A stretch of 5,705 bases of DNA from an uncultured Lachnospiraceae bacterium (lineage in GTDB: Bacteria > Bacillota_A > Clostridia > Lachnospirales > Lachnospiraceae): the NCBI GenBank assembly GCA_902767195.1, contig CACXGS010000182.1:1-5705 (forward strand), written 5' to 3'. The notes beneath the pieces were generated by a model, which saw nothing but the letters and a program-made list of their open reading frames with translations, did no database searches and was not told the DNA's origin. The stretch's first letter is position 1; each line of letters begins with the position of its first letter. Both the position numbers and the translations under genes were made by a program. Shown in pieces: positions 1 to 5,705 of the stretch.

Positions 1-229
1 CTTCAAAGGAGACATTCTTCACCGCATGAAAAACATCAGACGACCGTTTGTCGGGATTAAACAGACTCTCCTTAATGGAAGTGGCGTGAATGCTTCGATA
101 GTCGATACAGACATTTCTTACGCTGATCGCGCTCTCCCTGGTCGAGAAATCAATGTCTTCCTTCTCATTATCATTTTTATCAAAGATATCTTCATCCGGG
201 ACGAATCCCGTATCGTTATTATTACCCAT
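1..229 (-). CDS. ABC transporter ATP-binding protein, N-terminal fragment (TagH/Wzt-like)
   Basis: Only the first 76 codons are in the window; the gene runs off the left edge, so this is not a biological truncation. The start ATG at 229-227 shares its A with the permease stop codon (TGATG) and has AGGTGAT just upstream. Residues 1-33 form a hydrophilic, acidic extension (MGNNNDTGFVPDEDIFDKND and onward). From about residue 34 the sequence follows the beginning of polysaccharide-export ATPases: ISVRNVCIDYRS (35-46), then SIKESLF (51-57) and a FHAVKNVSFE segment (67-76), which in this family immediately precedes the first core strand and the Walker A loop. The Walker motifs themselves are outside the window. 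It should energise the permease encoded just upstream. Assignment rests on this N-terminal pattern and the context, and both agree. Confidence 0.8.
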   Translation of the reverse strand, partial: MGNNNDTGFVPDEDIFDKNDNEKEDIDFSTRESAISVRNVCIDYRSIHATSIKESLFNPDKRSSDVFHAVKNVSFE

Positions 230-1011
230 CAGATCACCTTAACATAACTGTTCTCATTCTTGTATACTTTGCGGATACCCAGTGCAGAAATAATGATACC
301 GAGAATAAACCAGATCAGCAGCCAGTGCAGATCCGGCGTCACCTGGTGGAGAATTACTTTCCTCAGACTGCTCAGAACCAGCGCCATGGGATTGGCATGC
401 ATCAGAACACCCACAATATTTGGCGGAAGCCTTGTCTCAATGTTATAGAAAATACCGGTCAGGTAGAAGATCATACGAAGGACGATATTGGTCACATTGG
501 TAAGGTCCTGGATAAACACCCCGTAGTGCATCAGAAACAGCATGATTCCGAAAGTAAAGGAAAACATGACGATAAGAATCGGGATGATATACAGAAGCTT
601 CCAGGAAACCGGAATCCTGAAATATATGATCATGGCTACGACGATACAAAAGGATATGCACATCTTGATCCCGTTAAAAATCATCCTCGAGATCAGAAGC
701 ACAAACTTAGGCATATATACCTTGGTAACAATCGACTTATTACTCTTCAGAATCTTAACACTCTGATGAAGACACCGGTTAAAGAAGTCCCACGCCGTGA
801 TACCGATAAAAATAAATACCGGGAAATACTCTTCCTTTGCATTAAACACGACGCCAAAAATAAATGCATAGATCAGCATGAAGCAGAAAGGTTCCAGCAC
901 CCACCATACCCAGTTGAGGTAAGAGTTGGCTACTTCTGACTTCAGTTCCGACTGGGCTGCATAGATCGCATATCGATAATGCCCGGTCAGATCTTTCCAA
1001 AAACGTTTCAT
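229..1011 (-). CDS. ABC-2 type polysaccharide/teichoic-acid export permease (TagG/Wzm-like)
   Basis: This 260-residue protein is the usual size for the ABC-2 membrane subunits that export teichoic acids, O-antigens or capsule precursors. It has an amphipathic N-terminus (MKRFWKDL), then about six hydrophobic segments near residues 38-56, 63-80, 105-131, 139-162, 174-189 and 229-246. Family-typical features are the N-terminal region LKSEVANSYLNWVWWVLEP, where the cytoplasmic interface helix leads into TM1, the IQDLTNV...FYLTGIFY segment (167-189), and a late NPMALVLSSLR motif (207-217). It is expected to act as a homodimer with the ATPase encoded immediately downstream; the TGATG overlap implies coupled translation. 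The neighbouring LicD and cytidylyltransferase genes suggest the cargo is a glycopolymer bearing phospho-alcohol groups. Whether it is closer to TagG or Wzm cannot be settled by eye, so no symbol is given. Confidence 0.88.
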   Translation of the reverse strand: MKRFWKDLTGHYRYAIYAAQSELKSEVANSYLNWVWWVLEPFCFMLIYAFIFGVVFNAKEEYFPVFIFIGITAWDFFNRCLHQSVKILKSNKSIVTKVYMPKFVLLISRMIFNGIKMCISFCIVVAMIIYFRIPVSWKLLYIIPILIVMFSFTFGIMLFLMHYGVFIQDLTNVTNIVLRMIFYLTGIFYNIETRLPPNIVGVLMHANPMALVLSSLRKVILHQVTPDLHWLLIWFILGIIISALGIRKVYKNENSYVKVI

Positions 1012-1017
1012 GGTATT

Positions 1018-1022
1018 CCTCC
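1018..1022 (-). promoter_or_regulatory. ribosome binding site of the ABC permease
   Basis: Minus-strand GGAGG lies 6 nt before the ATG at 1011-1009 and fixes that start. It is the strongest Shine-Dalgarno match in the window, consistent with the permease being the one gene here whose start is not next to or overlapping the preceding stop codon. Confidence 0.75.
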
Positions 1023-1046
1023 GTCATCCAAAAACTTCACGCATTA

Positions 1047-1075
1047 TATATATCACATACCATGTTTTTTCGCAA
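1047..1075 (-). promoter_or_regulatory. candidate internal promoter for the exporter genes
   Basis: On the minus strand, TTGCGA (1075-1070) and TATATA (1052-1047) are separated by 17 bp, each matching the sigma-A consensus at 4 of 6 positions. A perfect TATAAT (1048-1043) overlaps but sits 21 bp from that -35, which is too far. A transcript starting near 1040 would have a leader of about 30 nt with the GGAGG site. AT-rich gaps often give such matches by chance, so this is a weak call supported mainly by being the only sizeable gap in the gene set. Confidence 0.3.
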
Positions 1076-1095
1076 CCGAATCCACAAAAATGGTA

Positions 1096-2415
1096 TCAGA
1101 GAACACCCTTCTGCTTCAGGTAATCCTCCACAGACTCTTTCTTATAAAGGTCGGGTACCAGTTCATACACCTTATCTGCATAGTCCCCTTTACCCTCAGA
1201 CTCCCAGACCATTTTAGCATAGGAAAAAAGCTCGTCATCGATCATAAAACCGATCTGCTTATCATAATACTCATCGGTCTTCCTCAGATATTCCGAGAGG
1301 ATGCTCCTGAGCTTTTTGATATCTTTTCCTTCTGCTGCTTTTTTCAGTTCTTTCCTCTTCCCCCGGAGCTTGAACCACACATCGATACGGTCCACACTGC
1401 GGCGGATTCCGGCGAAGGTATTGGTAATCCTTTCCTCATGCCAGACGTAATCCCAAAGCTTCCAGGTATTAAAATTGTTCATCTCCTGCATAAGGACCTT
1501 CCAGTCCCTGCCTTTATCCCTGGAGAATTCCATGTACTCCTCATAGGGAAGGTCACAGTCGGCAATAACACGGATCCGGTCTGCCGAGAGGTAGTCACAG
1601 AGGTTCTGATCTTTCCAGTCCTCCCCGTAGAGTTTCTCCATAAATTCCTCGTAGCGTTTGGAATTACAGAGCATCCTTCCCTCGAAGGGGATTCGTTCCG
1701 GATCTTCAAACAGATCCTCCGGCAGCTCATGCCATCCTCCGGCACGGGTCATGTAAAAATTAGCGGACCCGTCATTCTTACCTCCTGCCAGATTCTTGGC
1801 AAGCACCCAGCGGAGAATCTGCTCATCAGACATAAAGAGCGAACGCAGATATCCCCAGCGAAGGCCGCCTGTATTGTGAACAATCTTATCAATATTAGGC
1901 TCATTGAAAGTAATCGCTGCCTGCTCCGGATCCTCCCTCCAGGCCTTCTCCATCTGCTTGATCTTGAAAACCGAGTAGGGGAGCTTCCCGCCGGTGCGGA
2001 TCTTCTGCATCACATAACGCTCTGCGCCGAAAACTTTTCCGCTGAATGTCTGGGTACGGGTTACAAAAATGGTTATGGCAATCCCGGGCTTGGTGTAGTA
2101 GTGTCCGCCGATATAATCGATCAGAGTAGACTTTTTATCCACGAAGCGGAACATCATCTGCTTAAGGTCGGGGTTATCATACCATGACTCCACCGCCCTG
2201 GTCTCACTGAGATTCTCCTCAGTATACCGCATGAGCTCGATCATATGGGCAAGAGGCATGATAATGTCAAAAGCATACTGGTCAAAAGGAAAACTTCCGT
2301 ATGTTTTAGCAATTACCGCGCTTCTTCCAAAGAGAACATACTTCAGGTTCTTCTTCTGACAGATCATATCAATATCATCCATCAATTCCATTAATCGTTC
2401 TTGAATATCTGTCAT
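1096..2415 (-). CDS. LicD-like protein with degenerate metal site (probable pseudoenzyme)
   Basis: The 439-residue product aligns by eye with the N-terminal domain of the upstream LicD protein. Both open with a helix ending DxIC followed by FGRSAVIAKTYGSFPFDQYAFDIIM here (residues 29-53) against the canonical DYGTTLGAVRH...GFIPWDDDLDISM. Only D46 and D50 of the acidic cluster remain; the two middle Asp become Gln47 and Tyr48, a residue is inserted, and the second-site Asp (ID-V-F) is Thr115 in IAITIF. A YGEDW segment (263-267) fits the closing LicD motif. The last 100 residues are charged and helical. No signal peptide or membrane segment is visible. It is intact and co-translated with the active-looking LicD (ATGA overlap; GGAG 8 nt upstream), so it is more likely a partner or regulatory subunit, or a transferase with altered chemistry, than a decaying gene. 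The LicD relationship is moderately sure; the role is inference. Confidence 0.7.
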   Translation of the reverse strand: MTDIQERLMELMDDIDMICQKKNLKYVLFGRSAVIAKTYGSFPFDQYAFDIIMPLAHMIELMRYTEENLSETRAVESWYDNPDLKQMMFRFVDKKSTLIDYIGGHYYTKPGIAITIFVTRTQTFSGKVFGAERYVMQKIRTGGKLPYSVFKIKQMEKAWREDPEQAAITFNEPNIDKIVHNTGGLRWGYLRSLFMSDEQILRWVLAKNLAGGKNDGSANFYMTRAGGWHELPEDLFEDPERIPFEGRMLCNSKRYEEFMEKLYGEDWKDQNLCDYLSADRIRVIADCDLPYEEYMEFSRDKGRDWKVLMQEMNNFNTWKLWDYVWHEERITNTFAGIRRSVDRIDVWFKLRGKRKELKKAAEGKDIKKLRSILSEYLRKTDEYYDKQIGFMIDDELFSYAKMVWESEGKGDYADKVYELVPDLYKKESVEDYLKQKGVL

Positions 2416-4031
2416 AATCTGTTCTCCCGTCTCTTTGTAATATCAAGATGAAGCATTCCGTTCAGGGAATTCTTCATCACCCAGTCATAATGCTTATCGG
2501 CCTGCTCCCGGTCTCCTCGCTTCCATGCAAGGTCTCCCAGTGTTTTAATACAGAGATCATCATCTTTGTATTCTTTCAGCAGGTTCCGGATCTCCTCTTC
2601 GGAAGAAGCAAGAGCTTCTTCATCCTCTGCCAGTCCGGCTCTCATCATAGCCGCCCGGACCTTAAGCTCCCGGCATTCCGGATAGATGGCCAGGCCTTCC
2701 TCCGCCAGCCGGATACCATTCTCCAGACGTCCGTAAAGCTGCTCTGCCTTTACCTTGCGAACACGTTTTACCATGTCCTTAAAACTGAGGATCAGGTCCG
2801 TATCGGGAACATGATTGGCTTCCCGTATACTCATGATCTTGGCAGCCGTATGGTAATCATTCCTGAGATAGAACAAGGTAAAGAGGGCGGCATCTACCAG
2901 ATCATCGCCGATATTCAGGTATCCTTCCCAGACTCTGGGTACAGACATCTGGTCTTCCAGGTATTTCTCAAAAAGCCGGTATAAGACTTCCATCTTCTTC
3001 GGATCACGGGCATCCATCAATCCGGCAACATCAATACCATCTTTCTCAATCTTCTTGCGGATCTTCAGCTCGTCGTAAGCGGCCAGCTTATCCACAAAAT
3101 CCAGGGTAGTCCTGGTTCTCCAGTATCCTTCTTTCACCGCTTTGTGTTTGAAGGCCTGTCGATCTTCGAGAAGCTTCTTCTCATCGATCAGTCTCATGTA
3201 ATCCGACACATAGACTTCACATCCCAGATTGGAATGGGATTGGGGTGAATGTCTCTTCTTGTGGTCAGGAAGCATGTCGAAGGTGTCTCCGTAATAATTC
3301 TGCAGAAGCTCGATATAATGTCCTGCAATGGGAAGCTTATGTCCTTCAAAATCCGCATAATACACGGAATCATAGACAAACTTTGGAGCAAAGGAGGGCG
3401 GACCGATCTTCCTGGCGGAACTCACAAGATAGGTATCACAATCGTCATAGTGCTGATTGAAGATTCTCTTCTCCAGCTTCTGAAGAACTGCCTCCTTACC
3501 GATCTTCTTCTCCTCCTCCAGGAACTCCTGGTAAAGCTCCCACCACCGCTCTGTCTTCATATAGACATGGCGGTAACTGGAATTAGAGTATTCATCATAA
3601 GCAAAAAAGAGGTCGATGGCCTCCTGTTTTTTAACAGGGTCTCCCGGGAGCTCCAGCAGATAAAAAACATCAATACACTGACCGCAGACCGGTTTCCAGA
3701 ATTCGGACTTCTGTCCGACCCTGGTGGATTCCAGGTCGGCATACCTTCCGAACACTGTCGGGAACTGCCTGTCCAGACGCACATCCCTGTAGTCTCTTTT
3801 GGTGGGATCTAATTCTTTCTTACAGGCCTCCACCCATTTATAATAATTGTCCTCCGTCATGGAAATATCAAGATCATCATCCCAGGGGATAAAGCCCTCG
3901 TGGCGAACTGCCCCCAGGGTGGTTCCGTAATCAATGAAATATTCGATGTCATATTTCCTGCATATCTCATCGATCTCCAGCACCAGTTTCAAAAGATGTT
4001 GTTGAGTCGCTGTCATCTTATGCTTTGCCAT
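2412..4031 (-). CDS. LicD-family phosphotransferase with C-terminal TPR-like region
   Basis: LicD-family enzymes (bacterial LicD, eukaryotic fukutin/FKRP) transfer a phospho-alcohol such as phosphocholine or ribitol-phosphate from a CDP donor to a surface or lumenal glycan. In this 539-residue protein the N-terminal domain has the full signature: DYGTTLGAVRH (34-44) then GFIPWDDDLDISM (46-58) with the acidic metal cluster D51, D52, D53 and D55, a further Asp in CIDVFYL (D121), and a closing YYGDTFDMLP...RHSP segment (246-263). Residues about 300-420 are helical and unassigned. Residues about 425-525 resemble two or more TPR helix pairs, for example the stretch ending GLAIYP and one around LGDLAWKRGDREQADKHY, a likely protein-interaction module. 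There is no signal peptide or membrane segment, so it is predicted cytoplasmic. It starts 3 nt after the cytidylyltransferase and overlaps the next gene by ATGA. The acceptor and the transferred group are unknown. Confidence 0.88.
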   Translation of the reverse strand: MAKHKMTATQQHLLKLVLEIDEICRKYDIEYFIDYGTTLGAVRHEGFIPWDDDLDISMTEDNYYKWVEACKKELDPTKRDYRDVRLDRQFPTVFGRYADLESTRVGQKSEFWKPVCGQCIDVFYLLELPGDPVKKQEAIDLFFAYDEYSNSSYRHVYMKTERWWELYQEFLEEEKKIGKEAVLQKLEKRIFNQHYDDCDTYLVSSARKIGPPSFAPKFVYDSVYYADFEGHKLPIAGHYIELLQNYYGDTFDMLPDHKKRHSPQSHSNLGCEVYVSDYMRLIDEKKLLEDRQAFKHKAVKEGYWRTRTTLDFVDKLAAYDELKIRKKIEKDGIDVAGLMDARDPKKMEVLYRLFEKYLEDQMSVPRVWEGYLNIGDDLVDAALFTLFYLRNDYHTAAKIMSIREANHVPDTDLILSFKDMVKRVRKVKAEQLYGRLENGIRLAEEGLAIYPECRELKVRAAMMRAGLAEDEEALASSEEEIRNLLKEYKDDDLCIKTLGDLAWKRGDREQADKHYDWVMKNSLNGMLHLDITKRRENRL

Positions 4032-4034
4032 AAT

Positions 4035-4772
4035 CTACCTGTCCTCTTTCTCTTTTTGTTCTCTTGCCCTTTTCTGCTTCATAAGCACATATCCTTCAAA
4101 CAGATCCAGATCTTCTTTGGTTGTGATCTTCAGATTGGTCTGTGACCCGTAGGAAAAGTACACGGTCTGACCCATGTACCACATCAGCGTTGTCGTGTGC
4201 GGCTCCACCTCATTGATGGCTCCGGTTCGTTCCGCTTCCTTATACAGGTCCCTGATATATCCGTATTTGAATGCATGGGGTGCGTTCATCACCGCAATAG
4301 TGTCTCTGTCGATCCAGGTGCTGCACTTGGTCTCATCATCCTTCAGACCACTCAGCACATAAAAAGGTGTCGTAGTGATAGCATTGCCCTTCTCTTTGCA
4401 AACCCGGATGGCATCCGTGATGATTTCTTCCTCCACAAAGGGATTGGCTGCAAAATGTACCAGCACAATATCATCGTCCTGTAACTTATCTTCCAGATAA
4501 TAGATTCCGTTGAGGACCGATTCCTGGAAGGTGGCGCCACCCTCTGCGATCCACTTAAGCTTGGTCAGCCCGTACTTCTCCTTCATCTCCTCCATATAGG
4601 GGATGTAGGAATGGATACACACGATCTCCACAGCATCAATCTGGGGGTGCTCCTGGAACTTCTCCACCGTATAGGCAAGAACCGGCTTGCCCAGGACTTC
4701 CACAAACTGCTTGGGAATCCCGGCACCGACCCGGTTGCCGACACCTCCCGCCAAAATGACTGCTACATTCAT
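4035..4772 (-). CDS. IspD/TarI/ISPD-family cytidylyltransferase, divergent active site
   Basis: The 245-residue protein has the fold markers of the IspD/TarI/ISPD group, which join CTP to a polyol or alcohol phosphate: N-terminal LAGGVGNR...PKQF (residues 8-23, R14 and K21 in the CTP-binding loop), GG...ESVLNG (78-89), DRDT (155-158) and NLKITTKEDL (213-222, K215 kept). Two motifs are unusual. The usual VHDA-x-RPF reads VHFAANPF at 105-112, replacing the metal-binding Asp with Phe107 and the Arg with Asn110, and the usual Arg three residues before S85 is Phe82. The location between lgt and two LicD-type genes favours a CDP-alcohol supplier (CDP-ribitol or similar) for LicD over the isoprenoid enzyme IspD; this is inference. 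The C-terminus is a short charged tail. The ATG has an AAAGG about 9 nt upstream and the TAG stop is 3 nt before the next gene. Confidence 0.85.
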   Translation of the reverse strand: MNVAVILAGGVGNRVGAGIPKQFVEVLGKPVLAYTVEKFQEHPQIDAVEIVCIHSYIPYMEEMKEKYGLTKLKWIAEGGATFQESVLNGIYYLEDKLQDDDIVLVHFAANPFVEEEIITDAIRVCKEKGNAITTTPFYVLSGLKDDETKCSTWIDRDTIAVMNAPHAFKYGYIRDLYKEAERTGAINEVEPHTTTLMWYMGQTVYFSYGSQTNLKITTKEDLDLFEGYVLMKQKRAREQKEKEDR

Positions 4773-4776
4773 AATA

Positions 4777-5673
4777 TTATACCTTTCCCTTCTTTGCTTG
4801 TCTTCTCCCGACGACCTCCCAGATCAGCGCACCGCATATTAAAAGGATGCAGACGATCTGTGTCGCAGGAATCCCTGTCTTCCCAACCTGAAGCTGGTCC
4901 ACTCTGAGGCTCTCAATAAAGAACCTCCCGATACCGTAACCGAACATATACATGGCAAACAGTTCCCCGTCAAATGCCTTGTTCTTACGATACAGGAACA
5001 GAATGAGCAGAAGCATCAGATTCCACATTCCTTCATAGAGGAAAGTGGGGTGGACCTGAATAACCTGCGTTTCCCGGCCGCCTGATGTAACTGTCACCAG
5101 ATGGTCCATAAGTCCGGATGAAACGAGCTCACCCGTTCTTCCTCTTATCTTAAAGAACTCCACCGGAATCTGCATGGCAGTAAAACCTTCCGTATAACCC
5201 CCGAAGGCTTCCCGGTTGAAAAAATTACCCCATCTTCCAATGATCTGACCCGTCAGGATACCCATGGATGTGATATCCAGCATCACCGGAATCTTAATCT
5301 TTCTCTTCCTGCAGAAAGCAACCAGAAAGAGGAAGCCGACCATAAGGCCTCCAACCACACCCAGTCCGCCATGCCGCAGGTTGATCATCTCTATAAAACT
5401 CTGATTCTTGTAATAATCCCAGGAAAAAATCACATAATAGGCTCTGGCACCCAGAATGCCCGGAATCAATGTGATCATCAGGAAATCCATCACATTTTCC
5501 GGATCCACACCGATACTCCTGGCATAGCGCATGGAGACAGTCAGAGCCAGGGCAAAGCCGATGGCGATCATGATACCGTAATACATGATGTGAAAGCCAC
5601 CGAGATCAATATACTGACCCACCCCTCTAAGAAGGATCCCCGGTCCCGGAAAAGCGATATCATTATAATTCAT
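4777..5673 (-). CDS. lgt: prolipoprotein diacylglyceryl transferase (Lgt)
   Basis: Lgt is an integral membrane enzyme that moves a diacylglyceryl group from phosphatidylglycerol to the lipobox cysteine of prolipoproteins, the first step of lipoprotein maturation. The 298-residue protein is normal to slightly long for the family and is rich in hydrophobic segments. Family landmarks are all present: HGGLG at residues 101-105; the signature GRWGNFFNREAFGG at 146-159, where R147, N150 and G158 match the E. coli essential residues R143, N146 and G154; HPTFLYE at 208-214; and GxGRFxxExxR around R250, E254 and R257. The region between about 165 and 205 is a polar periplasm-side insert. The ATG is chosen because an AGGA lies 7 nt upstream and a strong -10 element precedes it. 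The TAA stop is 4 nt before the cytidylyltransferase ATG, so the two genes are co-transcribed. No defect is seen. Confidence 0.96.
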   Translation of the reverse strand: MNYNDIAFPGPGILLRGVGQYIDLGGFHIMYYGIMIAIGFALALTVSMRYARSIGVDPENVMDFLMITLIPGILGARAYYVIFSWDYYKNQSFIEMINLRHGGLGVVGGLMVGFLFLVAFCRKRKIKIPVMLDITSMGILTGQIIGRWGNFFNREAFGGYTEGFTAMQIPVEFFKIRGRTGELVSSGLMDHLVTVTSGGRETQVIQVHPTFLYEGMWNLMLLLILFLYRKNKAFDGELFAMYMFGYGIGRFFIESLRVDQLQVGKTGIPATQIVCILLICGALIWEVVGRRQAKKGKV

Positions 5674-5694
5674 AATCTTGTCCTATCTGAATAC

Positions 5695-5703
5695 ATTATA
5701 ACA
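5695..5703 (-). promoter_or_regulatory. extended -10 promoter element of lgt
   Basis: Read on the minus strand this is TGTTATAAT, a perfect TGn-TATAAT extended -10 box. It would start transcription near position 5688, leaving a leader of about 15 nt that holds an AGGA ribosome binding site before the lgt ATG. The -35 region falls outside the window, so the promoter is only half visible. It suggests lgt is the first gene of the transcript, although read-through from genes further right cannot be excluded. Confidence 0.55.
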
Positions 5704-5705
5704 CA

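Larger units (their letters stand above)
1009..1096 (-). repeat. three-copy complementary motif ATACCAT/ATGGTAT in the intergenic gap
   Basis: Read on the minus strand, copy A ATACCAT (1096-1090) overlaps the stop codon of the upstream gene, copy B CATGGTAT (1064-1057) lies mid-gap, and copy C ATACCATG (1016-1009) contains the permease start codon. B is perfectly complementary to A over 7 nt and to C over 8 nt, so an RNA could form either an A-B stem or a B-C stem but not both. The B-C stem would bury the start codon, with the GGAGG site in its loop. There is no U-run behind the A-B stem, so it does not look like an intrinsic terminator. The repeats are seen directly; any function is inference. 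Confidence 0.45.

Noticed and set aside
26..247. Small plus-strand open frame at the left edge
   Set aside because: It overlaps the N-terminus of the export ATPase, which is supported by sequence pattern and by the TGATG junction.
325..939. Open frame of 204 codons on the plus strand
   Set aside because: It is antisense to the ABC permease; the translation is a His/Asp/Lys-rich mixture without any family motif, typical of the reverse of membrane-protein codons.
1057..1096. Hairpin after the degenerate LicD gene as an intrinsic terminator
   Set aside because: The stem is only 7 bp plus 3 after a mismatch, has low GC and is not followed by a U-run, so termination is unlikely.
979..2187. Long open frame of 402 codons on the plus strand
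   Set aside because: It lies antisense to the degenerate LicD gene, which has clear family similarity, a good start and an operon-style overlap. The plus-strand translation has no recognisable domain, and the open frame is explained by scarcity of the matching Leu/Ser codons on the minus strand.
1096..2415. Calling the second LicD-like gene a pseudogene
   Set aside because: It has no frameshift or premature stop over 439 codons, a proper ribosome binding site and tight coupling to its neighbour; loss of motif residues alone does not show decay.
4035..4772. Naming the cytidylyltransferase ispD, tarI or licC
   Set aside because: Family membership is clear, but key motif residues differ from IspD and TarI, and the N-terminal motif is not the LicC type, so no symbol can be defended.

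Overview
This window carries one set of six co-directional genes, all read on the minus strand (right to left as numbered). Moderate base composition, Gram-positive style GGAGG ribosome binding sites, and a LicD/TagGH-type gene set suggest a Bacillota chromosome, most likely a clostridial gut-type organism (Lachnospiraceae-like). That taxonomic call is inference from protein style; no RNA marker gene is present.

Layout in transcription order: (1) lgt, prolipoprotein diacylglyceryl transferase, at the right edge behind a well-formed extended -10 promoter element; (2) an IspD/TarI/ISPD-type cytidylyltransferase 4 nt downstream; (3) a LicD-family phosphotransferase with a TPR-like C-terminal half, 3 nt further; (4) a second LicD-like protein overlapping it by 4 nt (ATGA), whose metal-binding aspartates are mostly missing; (5) after an 84-nt gap, a TagG/Wzm-type ABC-2 polymer-export permease; (6) the N-terminus of its ATPase partner (TagH/Wzt-like), overlapping by 1 nt (TGATG) and cut by the left edge of the window.

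Together genes 2-6 look like a module for decorating and exporting a cell-surface glycopolymer. The cytidylyltransferase would make a CDP-linked alditol or alcohol, the LicD protein or proteins would move the phospho-alcohol group onto a glycan, and the ABC transporter would carry the polymer or its lipid-linked precursor across the membrane. The cytidylyltransferase plus LicD pairing has the same logic as human ISPD/CRPPA with FKTN/FKRP (CDP-ribitol to ribitol-phosphate on a glycan). The actual substrate cannot be read from this window. Lgt is a housekeeping lipoprotein enzyme and appears simply to share the transcript.

The most interesting points are the degenerate LicD paralogue co-translated with an intact one, the cytidylyltransferase with unusual replacements in otherwise standard active-site motifs, and a three-copy 7-8 nt complementary motif in the 84-nt gap that could form mutually exclusive RNA stems around the permease start codon. 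The only stretches without a gene are that gap and about 30 nt upstream of lgt. No mobile elements, CRISPR arrays, RNA genes or convincing intrinsic terminators were seen.
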